A stretch of DNA of 61,173 nt, from NCBI GenBank assembly GCA_016786745.1, contig JAEUVS010000064.1:1-61173 (forward strand), written 5' to 3'. The DNA is from Chitinophagaceae bacterium (GTDB lineage: Bacteria > Bacteroidota > Bacteroidia > Chitinophagales > Chitinophagaceae). Below the pieces are notes generated by a model. That model was given only the letters and a program-made list of their open reading frames with translations. It had not been told where the DNA came from and did not search any database. A program made the position numbers and the translations under genes. Position 1 is the stretch's first letter. Each line of letters opens with the position of its first letter. Below are positions 16,743-26,275 of this stretch, piece after piece.

Positions 16743-18644
16743 CTATGAAGCGATATTTACCTTGTCGTCGACAAGGTCGAGTTCTATCTTAAGATTGTTA
16801 ATAATGAATTCCTGGCGTTCGGTGGTATTTTTCCCCATGTAATATTCAAGCACCTGGTTGATGTGTGTATCCTGCTTGATCATTACAGGCTGCAGCCGCA
16901 TATCCGGGCCGATAAACTTCGAGAATTCATCAGGTGAAATTTCACCCAGACCTTTAAATCGTGTGATCTCCGGTTTCCCGCCGAGCTTTTTGATCGCCGC
17001 GGCCTTTTCCTTTTCATCGTAGCAGTAGATCGTTTCCTGCTTGTTCCTCACCCTGAAAAGCGGAGTTTCAAGCACGTGGACGTGGTTGTTTTTTACAAGG
17101 TCAGGGAAAAACTGAAGGAAGAAGGTCATCAGCAGGAGTCGAATGTGCATTCCATCCACATCCGCATCGGTTGCGATAATAATGTTATTATACCGCAGGC
17201 CTTCGTACGATTCTTCGATGTTTAACGCGTGCTGCAACAGGTTGAATTCTTCATTTTCGTACACTACTTTTTTGGTAAGTCCGAAACTGTTCAGTGGTTT
17301 ACCGCGCAAACTGAACACGGCCTGGGTTTCAACATTTCTTGCCTTTGTTATGGAGCCGCTTGCCGAGTCGCCTTCTGTTATGAAGATGGTGCTCTCTTTG
17401 GCTTTCTCTATTATTTTTTCTTTCTCCTTTCCGCTGGGCTCGTCATTCAAATGGTATGTGCAATCGCGCAGCTTCTTATTATGAAGGTTTGCTTTCTTCG
17501 CGCGTTCGTTGGCGAGTTTGCGAATTCCGGAAAGTTCCTTTCTTTCTTTTTCGTTTTGCTCTATGCGTTTCTTGAGTGCATCGGCCACGGAAGGATTTCT
17601 ATGCAGGTAATTGTCGAGTTCCTTCGACATAAAATCGCCCACGAAATTTCTCATACTCGGGCCGCCTTCATAAACAGTTTGCGAACCCAGCTTTGTTTTT
17701 GTTTGCGACTCAAACACTGGTTCCTGGACGCGAACGGAAATGGCAGCACAAATACTGCCACGTATATCAGCCGAATCGTAGTCTTTTTTATAAAAGTCGC
17801 GGATCGTTTTTACAAGCGCTTCGCGGAATGCGGCGAGATGCGTTCCGCCCTGGGTGGTGTACTGGCCATTGACGAACGAGTAATATTCTTCACCATACTG
17901 GTTTTCGTGCGTGATCGCCACTTCGATATCTTCCCCTTTAAGAGAAATAATCGGGTATCTTATTTCGTCGGCATTTGTTTTTCTTTCGAGAAGGTCGAGG
18001 AGACCGTTTTTGCTGACGTATTTTTTGCCGTTGAGATTAATGATCAGTCCGGCGTTGAGATAGCAGTAGTTCCAGAGCTGGTTTTCGAGATATTCATTTT
18101 CGAAATGAAAATTCTTGAACACTTTGTCGTCCGGGATAAAGGTGATTATTGTGCCATTTGGCTGCCCGCTTTTGGTTTCTTTATATTCCTTCACCAATAC
18201 GCCTCTCTCGAATTCGGCCGACTTCTCCTTGCCATCGCGGACTGCGGTCACCTTAAAATAGTTACTGAGGGCATTTACGGCCTTTGTACCCACGCCATTC
18301 AGCCCAACGGCTTTCTGGAAGGCCTTGCTGTCGTATTTGGCGCCCGTATTGATCTTGCTGACCACGTCGACCACCTTTCCGAGGGGGATACCCCGGCCGT
18401 AGTCGCGCACGGTAACGGTTTTGCCCTCGATGGTGATATCGATGGTTTTGCCATACCCCATGGTATGCTCATCTATACAGTTGTCTATCACCTCTTTAAG
18501 GAGAACGTATATGCCATCGTCGGGGCTCGAGCCGTCGCCGAGTTTCCCGATATACATACCCGGTCTGAGGCGGATATGCTCTCTCCAATCGAGCGATTTT
18601 ATGCTCTCTTCGGTATAATCAAACAAATTTTGCTTTTCTGCCAT
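16743..18644 (-). CDS. parE: DNA topoisomerase IV subunit B
   Basis: ATPase subunit of topoisomerase IV, 633 residues. The GHKL ATP-binding fold shows [13 protein letters not shown] (Asn/Glu for Mg-ATP) and [10 protein letters not shown]. The [14 protein letters not shown]-lid motif is near 115, and the TOPRIM acidic motif is in [11 protein letters not shown] near residue 424, with the DADVDG pair after it. It is the first gene of the operon parE-GNAT-DUF1835-parC. The promoter should lie in the 300-bp gap to its right. Confidence 0.94.
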   Translation of the reverse strand: MAEKQNLFDYTEESIKSLDWREHIRLRPGMYIGKLGDGSSPDDGIYVLLKEVIDNCIDEHTMGYGKTIDITIEGKTVTVRDYGRGIPLGKVVDVVSKINTGAKYDSKAFQKAVGLNGVGTKAVNALSNYFKVTAVRDGKEKSAEFERGVLVKEYKETKSGQPNGTIITFIPDDKVFKNFHFENEYLENQLWNYCYLNAGLIINLNGKKYVSKNGLLDLLERKTNADEIRYPIISLKGEDIEVAITHENQYGEEYYSFVNGQYTTQGGTHLAAFREALVKTIRDFYKKDYDSADIRGSICAAISVRVQEPVFESQTKTKLGSQTVYEGGPSMRNFVGDFMSKELDNYLHRNPSVADALKKRIEQNEKERKELSGIRKLANERAKKANLHNKKLRDCTYHLNDEPSGKEKEKIIEKAKESTIFITEGDSASGSITKARNVETQAVFSLRGKPLNSFGLTKKVVYENEEFNLLQHALNIEESYEGLRYNNIIIATDADVDGMHIRLLLMTFFLQFFPDLVKNNHVHVLETPLFRVRNKQETIYCYDEKEKAAAIKKLGGKPEITRFKGLGEISPDEFSKFIGPDMRLQPVMIKQDTHINQVLEYYMGKNTTERQEFIINNLKIELDLVDDKVNIAS

Positions 18645-18818
18645 AGGAAATCAAATGGTTAGTAAGGGTCGGCGGCAAAGATATAAGTCAAAACCTTCAA
18701 CGAGAAACCCGCTTTAAAATTGAGAACTATTGGTATTATATAAATTATTAATTATCAACAATGGTGATAAAACTTTTATTAATCCTTTTTTCCCCGCCGC
18801 ACGAACCCGGAATTGTCC

Positions 18819-18846
18819 TAAATTTGAATTGTTGCCGGCCGGCAAC
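18819..18846 (+). promoter_or_regulatory. Minus-7 box followed by a 16-bp perfect palindrome
   Basis: In the 301-bp gap between parE and the next gene, TAAATTTG (18819-18826) is followed after 4 nt by GTTGCCGGCCGGCAAC (18831-18846), a perfect palindrome. It covers the predicted transcription start of the 88-residue gene, so it could be an operator or a hairpin at the mRNA 5' end. The rest of the gap shows no gene. Confidence 0.45.
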
Positions 18847-18945
18847 CCATAAATTCTGCTTCTGCCTAACCTGTTGTATTCAGACAAACTAACCCTTAAG
18901 CTCAGACTTTAATTCTTCTTTTTAAATTTTAAAAGTGGTATAGTT

Positions 18946-19212
18946 ATGTATTCTTATGCATTGCTGGAAAGCGGTTGCTATTATCTTATTCAGGAAAAAG
19001 AAGAGATGCCGATTCAGTTGATCCAGGTGACGCTGGAGACAGATCATTGTGTGTTTGTGACAATGTATGGCGATGATGAGGCACAGATCTGGAGAAAGAA
19101 AACCGACCCGATCCTCGACATTATAGAGTTGTTAAGTGATGAAGCTGTCAAGGAATGGCAGAACCTTTATAATAAAGACGCTTATAACTACGAAGAGGAG
19201 GATGATGATTAA
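18946..19212 (+). CDS. Small acidic protein of unknown function
   Basis: 88 residues, no signal peptide or membrane segment, with a low predicted pI. It starts MYSYALLESGCYYLIQEKEE and ends in a run of acidic residues (YEEEDDD). I do not recognise the family. The leader is about 110 nt and carries the palindrome described above. The GAGGAGGAT codons of its acidic tail form the left arm of a hairpin ending just past the stop, so coding and termination overlap. Confidence 0.65.
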   Translation: MYSYALLESGCYYLIQEKEEMPIQLIQVTLETDHCVFVTMYGDDEAQIWRKKTDPILDIIELLSDEAVKEWQNLYNKDAYNYEEEDDD

Positions 19213-19228
19213 TCCTCCTCCTCCTTTT
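19195..19228 (+). terminator. Terminator-like hairpin overlapping a stop codon
   Basis: GAGGAGGAT (19195-19203) pairs with ATCCTCCTC (19212-19220), followed by CTCCTTTT. The left arm is coding sequence for the acidic tail. The T-tract is weak. Confidence 0.4.
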
Positions 19229-19306
19229 CATGAATTAACACTATTTAATTAACAGTATTTATATGTAAATCTGGTATAATTTTACGTTATAGTGCATATT
19301 CGCGTC

Positions 19307-20212
19307 ATGCTCTATACGGATGAAAAATACCGACCCCTTAGAAGAGCGCTTAATATCGTACTTGGCACGCTTACCGTTCTTCCCCTCGCACCATTGATCA
19401 ATAGGTACATCCCACCCCTGATGCTGGGTACCTGGAACTTCGACCTGGTTGTTTCTATCGCGCTTGCCGCCCTCTTCACCCTTGTAATGTTCAGAATTTT
19501 TCACTTCCTCATACTTCCCGTTGTCGTGATGTTTGTGGCTATTATCCTGTATAACTCCGTAACCAACGGACGCGGGTTTGGAACAGTGATCAACGATTAC
19601 CAGGTGATGGTGAAAAGCAACTGGGGTAAAAAGGAACAGAAGGAAACGGATTTAATAGTAATGCCTTCGTTTTTCGAAGGTCCTCTCGCACGTACTGTGA
19701 AGGCCCTCGAGAGCAAAGTTGACTATCGCGATTCTGTTGTGCGGAACTTCGCGGTTTCTTCTTCACTGAAATTTTTCGATGAGTTCCATCCCAAATTCGG
19801 TCCGGTGGTAAGGGCATTTTCAGTTTTTAAAGAGATTAATACAAGGTTTAAATACGTCGCCGATTCCGAGCGAGATGAATATTTTGCTACTCCCCGCGAA
19901 ACGATCCTGAATGGGATGGGTGGTGATTGTGATGATCACACTATTTTAATGGTATCGGCGCTAAAAGCTATTGGCGTGCATGCGAGAATGGTACTTACTG
20001 AGGGCCACCTCTATCCTGAATTGTTCTGCGGCGATGAAAAGAATTTTGAGAAGATCAACTCCGCGATTATGACGCTCTTTACCCGCGAGGTGAAAGGGAA
20101 TATTTATTATCACGAAGAAAATGGGCAGTATTGGCTCAACCTTGATTATTCGGCCAGGCATCCTGGCGGGCCGTATGTGAGTGATAAGGCGTTCGCGATT
20201 ATTACTCCGTGA
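19307..20212 (+). CDS. Membrane-anchored transglutaminase-like protein
   Basis: About 301 residues. Hydrophobic segments near the N-terminus (LNIVLGTLTVLPLAPLI, VVSIALAALFTLVMF and FLILPVVVMFVAIIL) suggest three membrane helices. The later part is a transglutaminase-like cysteine-protease fold: the Cys in GMGGDCDDHTIL, a His in LTEGHLYPEL and an Asp in WLNLDYSA give a plausible Cys-His-Asp triad. These domains often act as proteases or peptide-bond hydrolases. The start could also be the GTG at 19292, five codons earlier. It converges on the next gene with a short repeat between. Confidence 0.78.
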   Translation: MLYTDEKYRPLRRALNIVLGTLTVLPLAPLINRYIPPLMLGTWNFDLVVSIALAALFTLVMFRIFHFLILPVVVMFVAIILYNSVTNGRGFGTVINDYQVMVKSNWGKKEQKETDLIVMPSFFEGPLARTVKALESKVDYRDSVVRNFAVSSSLKFFDEFHPKFGPVVRAFSVFKEINTRFKYVADSERDEYFATPRETILNGMGGDCDDHTILMVSALKAIGVHARMVLTEGHLYPELFCGDEKNFEKINSAIMTLFTREVKGNIYYHEENGQYWLNLDYSARHPGGPYVSDKAFAIITP

Positions 20213-20223
20213 ATCGTGAAGCG
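20211..20223. repeat. Partial copy of the CGTGAAGCG repeat, locus C
   Basis: GAATCGTGAAGCG, overlapping the stop of the transglutaminase-like gene, matches one arm of the hairpin repeats at 5591 and 22583. Confidence 0.4.
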
Positions 20224-20225
20224 TT

Positions 20226-20906
20226 TTATACGTCGCGTCGTACGTCTGTCTTCTCCCAACTGAATTCTATCGAATCGCGTTTCAGACGCCTTTGAAACAT
20301 CAAAAACCCACAACTGGCTATGAACATCGCGATTACAGAAGAAATATAATATATCACAAAGCTGTCAGTACGGTTTTCCGTTTCGAGAATATAGTCGAAG
20401 ATATATATCACAACGAATGTGGCGTATTGAAAAATGAGACCGGCATAGATAAACATCTTGGCATTCTGCCGCGTAGAGTGTTCAACCTTTTGCATATACC
20501 TGACTATCTCCATTGCCACCATGCAAATCACCGCAGCAACTCCCACACCGAGCGGATATTTCAGAGAATCGTAATTGAGGCCATTTTTCACAATCCCGAT
20601 CACCGACAACACTATCACAAGTGCGGTAGACGCCGTAGCGGTCTTCTTAACGAATGAATATGAAGTAGTACAATAAAGTATTCCGAGAATAAAAGGAATA
20701 TCGAGCATGTTATAAAAAACACCCACCTGGTAGGAGACTTCTTTCGAAAAACCAGGAACCACATCTACGAGGTTACAGAAGCCGCCGAGGCTCCAGTAAA
20801 TCGCAAATAAGCGGAAGAAGGGATCTCTCCAGGCTTTTTTCAGCAGAACGAGCAGCAGGGGAATAAAATAAGCAACAACCGCTGCGATCGAAAAAAAACG
20901 ATACAT
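20226..20906 (-). CDS. Polytopic membrane protein of unknown function
   Basis: 226 residues, nearly all hydrophobic, with about seven predicted membrane helices starting at MYRFFSIAAVVAYFIPLLLVLL. Charged loops are short, and a basic tail (FQRRLKRDSIEFSWEKTDVRRDV) is probably cytoplasmic. I do not recognise a family. The 7-helix layout resembles several Bacteroidota sensor-like membrane proteins, but no catalytic or signalling domain follows. Confidence 0.7.
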   Translation of the reverse strand: MYRFFSIAAVVAYFIPLLLVLLKKAWRDPFFRLFAIYWSLGGFCNLVDVVPGFSKEVSYQVGVFYNMLDIPFILGILYCTTSYSFVKKTATASTALVIVLSVIGIVKNGLNYDSLKYPLGVGVAAVICMVAMEIVRYMQKVEHSTRQNAKMFIYAGLIFQYATFVVIYIFDYILETENRTDSFVIYYISSVIAMFIASCGFLMFQRRLKRDSIEFSWEKTDVRRDV

Positions 20907-21019
20907 CTTGTTCAGGAATAAAGGTTAATAGTTTATAAGCGTCGGGATAAGCTTTATATTGTTGACCTGCTAAATTTTCAGTAATTGTGCGTTTCCCGGA
21001 TTTTGCATAAAATACGACA

Positions 21020-22021
21020 ATGCGTTGGATAATTTTATATTATTTGTTTTCGTCATTTATGGCTTCCGGCCAGAAAGTAGAGATAACAGGTAAGAGGGAA
21101 GGAGTTTCATTCAGGGGACTCAGCGTGGTATCCGGTAAAGTGCTATGGGTAAGTGGATCAAAAGGTACGATAGGCAGGAGCAGAGATGGCGGAAGATCGT
21201 TCGAGTGGATGATAGTTCCCGGATATGAAAACCGTGAATTTCGCGATGTGGAAGCATTTGACGCGCAGACAGCAGTAATCATGGCAGTCGCAGAACCCGC
21301 TGTTATTTTACGTACAGAAAACGGTGGTAAAGCATGGAAAGTGGTTTATTTTAACGATACGCCGGGCATGTTTTTAGACGCGCTGGAATTCTGGAATGAC
21401 GAAAGCGGTATTGTAATCGGCGATCCGGTAAAGGGACGCTTTTTCGTTGCCCGCACATTCGACGGAGGTAATAACTGGCGTCCGCTTGCATTCGACAAAC
21501 TTCCGCCAGCCGATTCAGCGGAGGCCTGTTTTGCCGCGAGTGGAACCAATGTAAGAGCGCTTAAACGCGATGAAGCGTGCTTTATATCAGGGGGCTCCAA
21601 ATCGAGGTTTTTCTGGAAAAACAAACCTGTTGTATTGCCGATCGTGACCGGAAAAGAAACGCAGGGCGCCAATTCAATCGCGGTGTGGTACAGGAACAGG
21701 AAGCAACCGTTGATTGTTGTAGCAGGCGGTGATTTTGCGAACCCGGCTTCCGTTGACAGGAACTGCGCCGTTTCGAAAGACGGTGGCGTAACGTGGTCCA
21801 ATCCCGCAACTGCTCCCACGGGTTACAGGAGTTGCGTGGAGTTTATCAATCCACGAAAACTAATCACCTGCGGATTGAACGGCGTAGATATTTCTGATGA
21901 TGAGGGTGCCACCTGGAAAAATATTTCACGTGAAGGATTTCATGTGTGCAGGAAAGCGAAAAACGGGAAAGCAGTTTATCTTGCGGGTAATGAAAAAATA
22001 GGAAAGTTGGTTCGGGAATAA
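21020..22021 (+). CDS. Secreted YCF48/BNR-repeat beta-propeller protein
   Basis: 333 residues with a short signal peptide (MRWIILYYLFSSFMASGQ). The rest has Asp-box-like repeats typical of sialidase/YCF48-type propellers: SRDGGRSFEWM, RTENGGKAWKVV, TFDGGNNWRPL, SKDGGVTWSNP and DDEGATWKNIS. Bacteroidota proteins of this kind are often called photosystem-stability-like or oxidoreductase, but no catalytic residues are evident here. Probably periplasmic or extracellular. It ends about 30 bp before ferritin on the same strand. Confidence 0.8.
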   Translation: MRWIILYYLFSSFMASGQKVEITGKREGVSFRGLSVVSGKVLWVSGSKGTIGRSRDGGRSFEWMIVPGYENREFRDVEAFDAQTAVIMAVAEPAVILRTENGGKAWKVVYFNDTPGMFLDALEFWNDESGIVIGDPVKGRFFVARTFDGGNNWRPLAFDKLPPADSAEACFAASGTNVRALKRDEACFISGGSKSRFFWKNKPVVLPIVTGKETQGANSIAVWYRNRKQPLIVVAGGDFANPASVDRNCAVSKDGGVTWSNPATAPTGYRSCVEFINPRKLITCGLNGVDISDDEGATWKNISREGFHVCRKAKNGKAVYLAGNEKIGKLVRE

Positions 22022-22054
22022 AAAACCATATTTTTACTTTAATAATCATCACTC

Positions 22055-22579
22055 ATGATATCATCAAAAATCGAAGCAGCGCTTAACAGGCAAATTGATC
22101 TCGAAGGTTTTTCTTCTATGTATTATCTCTCCATGGCATCGTGGTGCGAGGTAAAGGGCTATAATGGCATCGCAAAATTCCTCTACCATCATTCTGATGA
22201 GGAGCGCATGCATATGCTTAAACTGTTTAAATATATCAACGATCGTGGCGGTCATGCACTCGTGCCGGGTCTTGATGCGCCTCCTAAAACTTATGCTTCG
22301 ATTCATGAGATATTCGAAACGGTTCTTTCCCACGAGATAAAGGTGTCGAATGAGATTAATGCCCTTGTGGAGCTTTGTATCGGGGAGAAGGATTATACCA
22401 CGCATAATTTTCTGCAATGGTATGTGGCTGAGCAGATCGAAGAGGAAACCCTCGCGCGGAATATTCTTGATAAGCTTAAGCTGATTGGAGATGATAAAGG
22501 GGGAATGTATCTTTTTGACAGAGATCTCGAGGCGTTGTCGGTTTCAACGCATGGGGGAGCCTCCAAAGGAGGACATTAA
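22055..22579 (+). CDS. Ferritin
   Basis: Iron-storage protein of 174 residues that forms 24-subunit shells. The ferroxidase ligands are visible: Glu17 in LEGFSSMYY, Glu and His in DEERMHML, and later Glu in VSNEINALVEL and the QWYVAEQIEEE segment. The pattern is that of bacterial non-haem ferritin (FtnA type) and not bacterioferritin, since no haem-binding Met is evident. The C-terminal tail ends GGASKGGH. It converges on smc, with a palindromic repeat between that can stop both. Confidence 0.94.
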   Translation: MISSKIEAALNRQIDLEGFSSMYYLSMASWCEVKGYNGIAKFLYHHSDEERMHMLKLFKYINDRGGHALVPGLDAPPKTYASIHEIFETVLSHEIKVSNEINALVELCIGEKDYTTHNFLQWYVAEQIEEETLARNILDKLKLIGDDKGGMYLFDRDLEALSVSTHGGASKGGH

Positions 22580-22582
22580 GAA

Positions 22583-22645
22583 ATCGTGAGGCGTGAGGCG
22601 TGAAGCGAAAAAATTCTCACGCCTCACGTATCACGCTTCACGATT
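22583..22645. repeat. CGTGAGGCGTGA hairpin repeat, locus B
   Basis: Long imperfect hairpin between convergent ferritin and smc. The left arm AATCGTGAGGCGTGAGGCG (from 22582) faces the right arm TCACGCCTCACG ... CGCTTCACGATT (22617-22644), with an A/T-rich loop. It overlaps the smc stop codon and probably acts as a two-way terminator. Same words as loci near 5591 and 20211. Confidence 0.75.
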
Positions 22646-25600
22646 AATTCAGACTCCTGAAATCCACCGGCACCAACTTACTCACTCCCGGCTCCTGCAT
22701 CGTCACCCCATAAATCACGTCAACCGCATTCATCGTCATCTTGTTGTGGGTAACGATAATAAACTGGCTATCCTCGCTGAACTTGCGGATCATGTGAGTG
22801 AACTTCCCCACATTCGCGTCATCCAAAGGCGCGTCCACTTCATCCAGGATACAAAAGGGCGCAGGCTTGATGAGGTAAATCGAAAACAACAACGCCGTTG
22901 CCGTTAATGTTTTCTCCCCGCCACTGAGCTGCGTAATGGATGAAGGACGCTTGCCCTTGGGTTTGGCGACGATATCAATACCGGTATCTGCAAGGTTTTC
23001 AGGATTTTCAAGTATCAGGTCGGCAGTGTCATCTTCAGTGAACAGCGCTTTAAACACTTTCCTGAAGTTTTCTCTAACCAGGTTGAAGGTGTCGAGAAAC
23101 TGCCGGTTGGCTGTGGCTTCCACTTCCTCGATAGTCTGCAACAAACTTTCTTTCGCGGTAACGAGGTCATTCTTTTGTTCGAGAATAAACTCATAACGCT
23201 TTTTCATCTCCTGGAAGGCCTCGATAGCAGTAGGATTTACCTCTCCAAGATTCTCCAGCCTCTTCTTCATCCTGTCTGCTTTTTCCTGCAGCTCTTCCAC
23301 AGGCGTGTCGCCGGTGCGCGGCTCGTCAATTATATCATCGAGATTGATACGGAACTCCACGCTCAGCCTTTCTTTCATGCCCGCAAGCTGAAGTTTTAAT
23401 TCATTCAGCCTGTCTTTGATCTCCGCCAGAAGATGTTCGATCTGCTCCCTGTTTTTCACTTTATGGCGCAGCGCGCTTTCTTTTTCTGCGAGTGCGTTAC
23501 GAAGGTTATAGTAAGCCTGGTCCGCGTCGTTCAGTTTCTTTTCCTCTTCATCTTTCGTTCTCATCAGTTCAACCAGTTCATTTTCCGCGGTAGAAAGCAA
23601 TTCATTGCTTTCCCCGATATTTTCAATCGTCTGGTTCAACTGGATTGCATTGGTATCAACCTGTGTTTTCAGGTCGTTCAGTTGGTTCCTCTTGAATTCT
23701 TCTTCCTGCACAAGCGCGTTGATCCGGCTCTGCTGGCGTGTTACCTGCAGGTTGAACTCATTATACTCCGCACTGGCGTTATTATATTTCTCTTCCGTTT
23801 CTTTATAATCGTGCTCTGTTGTTCTTAAGGTGTCGCGTAATCCATTTAAGGCGGTCACCAAATCCATCCATTCGTTTCTTGTTCCCTCGATGGATGCCAT
23901 GGTATCGTTCAGGCTCGATTGCATTTCTTCGAGCCTTTGCAATGAGGTATGCTGCTGCGAGTGTAACGTTTCTATTTTATTATTGAGAGAATACACCTGG
24001 TTGGTCAGGTTGCTGATATCTTCCTGCGCTTTCTTAATAGCGTTCTCTTTTAATTGCTCATTGAAGGCAATCACCTCGTTGTGCTTGCTCTGGATATTCG
24101 TTTTCAGTGCAGACACCACCGCGTCCTGCTGAATAATCTCGTCATGAAGCTTCGCCAGGTTTTTGGCGCGACCAATTTTCTTTCCTTCAAAAATGCCGAC
24201 ACTTCCACCGGTAAGCGAATATTTTCCCTTAACGTATTTACCGGTTTTCTCAAGAATAACAGATCCATTACTATTTACGAGGGCATCTTCGTTTTCGGCG
24301 ATATATACATTTCCGAGAAGATGCTGCGCAAGTTTCAGGTACTGGTCGTCTACCTCGATTACATCCATCGCGGAAATGGTTCCGTCGGGATGATGCTCAG
24401 GTTGCGGCTCGCCGCTGTTTAATTTATCGAGGAGAAAGAAATTTGCTTTCCCCTTTTTATTGTTGTCGAGCAGGTGAATGGCCTGCAGGCCCTCATCGAG
24501 GTTATTAACTACATAATAGTTCAGGTACGGCTCGAGTACGTTTTCAACCGCTGTCCTGAATTCTTCTTTCACATAAATCACATCCGACAGGATAGGGGCG
24601 GTGTGGTTCCAGCCTTTGTTATTGTGAAGGAATTTTACACTCTCGGGATAGCCTTCCATCGAATCAATGAGACTTTTCAGCAGGTCGTGTTCATTTTTTT
24701 TCGAATCGAGTTTGCGGTTCTCTTCGGCCAGCTGGTGCCTTAACTCTTCAACTTCAGATTGGGTCTGAAGAATCTGTTCTTTTGTGCGTTCATGCTGTTC
24801 CTGCAACTGAACAAGGTCTGTTTTACGGCTTTCAAGTTCCTCCTCGCGTATTCCCCTTTCTTCGTCTACTTGTTTTAGCTGACTTTGCCTCACTTCGCGC
24901 TCTTCTTCTATCTGCTCGATAGCCGTCTGCATATTTTGTATAGACGTATCGGCAACGGCAACTTTTTTCTCGGCCTCAAACTGGTTCCTCTGTACCGCAT
25001 GAATTTCGCTGCGAAGATTTTCAACATGCGTGCGCTTTTCGTCGAATACTTTCCTGTTGTCTTCGACAGCGGCTTTCAACTGATCCAACTGCGACTCAAG
25101 TCCTTCGAGCCTCAACTCTTCTTCTTCTACCTGTCCCTGCGTAAACAGGATACTTTCGTCGAGGCCCTTAAGCTGAATTTCACTGCGAGATAGAAATTCC
25201 TGCAGACTAACTTCTTTCTCCCGCAGGAAATTTAATTTTTGCGAAGCGAGGTTCCTGTCGTTTTCTTTAGAGCGGATAGTTTGAAGCAGTTCATTGAACT
25301 CGTGCTGCATCTGCTGAAGCGCCTTCTCCTTTTCGATGAAGCCAAGTTTTTCCTGTTCCACCTGTGCTTCTTCAGTAGCTATAACAGCTTCAAGTTCTGT
25401 TTTCCGGTCGTTTTCCGCATCTGCCTGTTGGTTAAGGTCGCGGTAGGTGATATTGAAGCCTTCAAGGGCCGCTTTGGCAAGCTCGATGCTAACCTCGCGG
25501 TAATCTTTTTTTATCTCGTAATATTTCTCGGCCTTTTTCGCCTGGCTTTCGAGTGTTTTGAGCTGGTTGTTGATTTCGAAGAGAAGGTCTTCTATGCGTG

Positions 25601-26165
25601 CAAGGTCGAGTTCGGTGGCCTCCAGCTTACTCCTGGCTTCTTTTTTTCGTGTTTTATAAATCGTGATGCCGGCGGCTTGTTCGAGCATCCTGCGGCGACT
25701 GTTCTCTTTATCTTTTATAATATCATCCACCATTCCGAGTTCGATGATGGCATATGAATCGGTGCTCACGCCGGTATCCATGAAAAGATTCTGGATGTCG
25801 CGCAGGCGGCACGTTACATCATTCAGGCGGTATTCGCTTTCACCACTTTTATAAAATTTTCGCGTAACCGTAACCGTGTTGAACTCGGTCGGCAGCAGGT
25901 TCCTGGTATTTTCAAATGTGAGGCTAACCTCCGCAAGCCCGCTTGCAGAGCGTGTTTTCGATCCATTGAACACGAGGCTTTCCAGGTTTTCGGAGCGTAG
26001 ATGGCTTATTTTCTGTTCGCCGATCACCCACCGGATGCTATCAATAATGTTACTTTTTCCACATCCGTTTGGTCCCACAATGCCGGTAATATTGTCGTCG
26101 AAATTGACAATCGTTTTATCGGCAAAACTTTTAAATCCCTTAATTTCCAGACTTTTTAATCTCAC
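22644..26165 (-). CDS. smc: Chromosome segregation protein SMC
   Basis: Chromosome-condensing ATPase, 1173 residues, the usual length. The Walker A motif is GPNGCGKSN near 32-40. Two long coiled coils (about 170-500 and 680-1000) flank a hinge near 510-670. The C-terminal head has the signature TQLSGGEKTLTATALLFS and Walker B FCILDEVDAPLDD. All parts are intact. No scpA or scpB is adjacent. It is the lone gene on its strand here; its end overlaps a palindromic repeat. Confidence 0.96.
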   Translation of the reverse strand: MRLKSLEIKGFKSFADKTIVNFDDNITGIVGPNGCGKSNIIDSIRWVIGEQKISHLRSENLESLVFNGSKTRSASGLAEVSLTFENTRNLLPTEFNTVTVTRKFYKSGESEYRLNDVTCRLRDIQNLFMDTGVSTDSYAIIELGMVDDIIKDKENSRRRMLEQAAGITIYKTRKKEARSKLEATELDLARIEDLLFEINNQLKTLESQAKKAEKYYEIKKDYREVSIELAKAALEGFNITYRDLNQQADAENDRKTELEAVIATEEAQVEQEKLGFIEKEKALQQMQHEFNELLQTIRSKENDRNLASQKLNFLREKEVSLQEFLSRSEIQLKGLDESILFTQGQVEEEELRLEGLESQLDQLKAAVEDNRKVFDEKRTHVENLRSEIHAVQRNQFEAEKKVAVADTSIQNMQTAIEQIEEEREVRQSQLKQVDEERGIREEELESRKTDLVQLQEQHERTKEQILQTQSEVEELRHQLAEENRKLDSKKNEHDLLKSLIDSMEGYPESVKFLHNNKGWNHTAPILSDVIYVKEEFRTAVENVLEPYLNYYVVNNLDEGLQAIHLLDNNKKGKANFFLLDKLNSGEPQPEHHPDGTISAMDVIEVDDQYLKLAQHLLGNVYIAENEDALVNSNGSVILEKTGKYVKGKYSLTGGSVGIFEGKKIGRAKNLAKLHDEIIQQDAVVSALKTNIQSKHNEVIAFNEQLKENAIKKAQEDISNLTNQVYSLNNKIETLHSQQHTSLQRLEEMQSSLNDTMASIEGTRNEWMDLVTALNGLRDTLRTTEHDYKETEEKYNNASAEYNEFNLQVTRQQSRINALVQEEEFKRNQLNDLKTQVDTNAIQLNQTIENIGESNELLSTAENELVELMRTKDEEEKKLNDADQAYYNLRNALAEKESALRHKVKNREQIEHLLAEIKDRLNELKLQLAGMKERLSVEFRINLDDIIDEPRTGDTPVEELQEKADRMKKRLENLGEVNPTAIEAFQEMKKRYEFILEQKNDLVTAKESLLQTIEEVEATANRQFLDTFNLVRENFRKVFKALFTEDDTADLILENPENLADTGIDIVAKPKGKRPSSITQLSGGEKTLTATALLFSIYLIKPAPFCILDEVDAPLDDANVGKFTHMIRKFSEDSQFIIVTHNKMTMNAVDVIYGVTMQEPGVSKLVPVDFRSLN

Positions 26166-26275
26166 GGTATACTATGTTTGGTAAGCGGTCAATAATTCAC
26201 AAAATCCATTTCCCGAAAGTAAGTTAGAGCGCCCAAGGTGGGTTGATAATTGTACACGAGTTATACACAAGCAGT

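Noticed and set aside
17229..18662. A 477-codon open frame antisense to parE
   Set aside because: Parallel to a strongly supported gene, with low-complexity Phe/Val-rich translation and no domain; long antisense frames arise from codon bias of the real gene.
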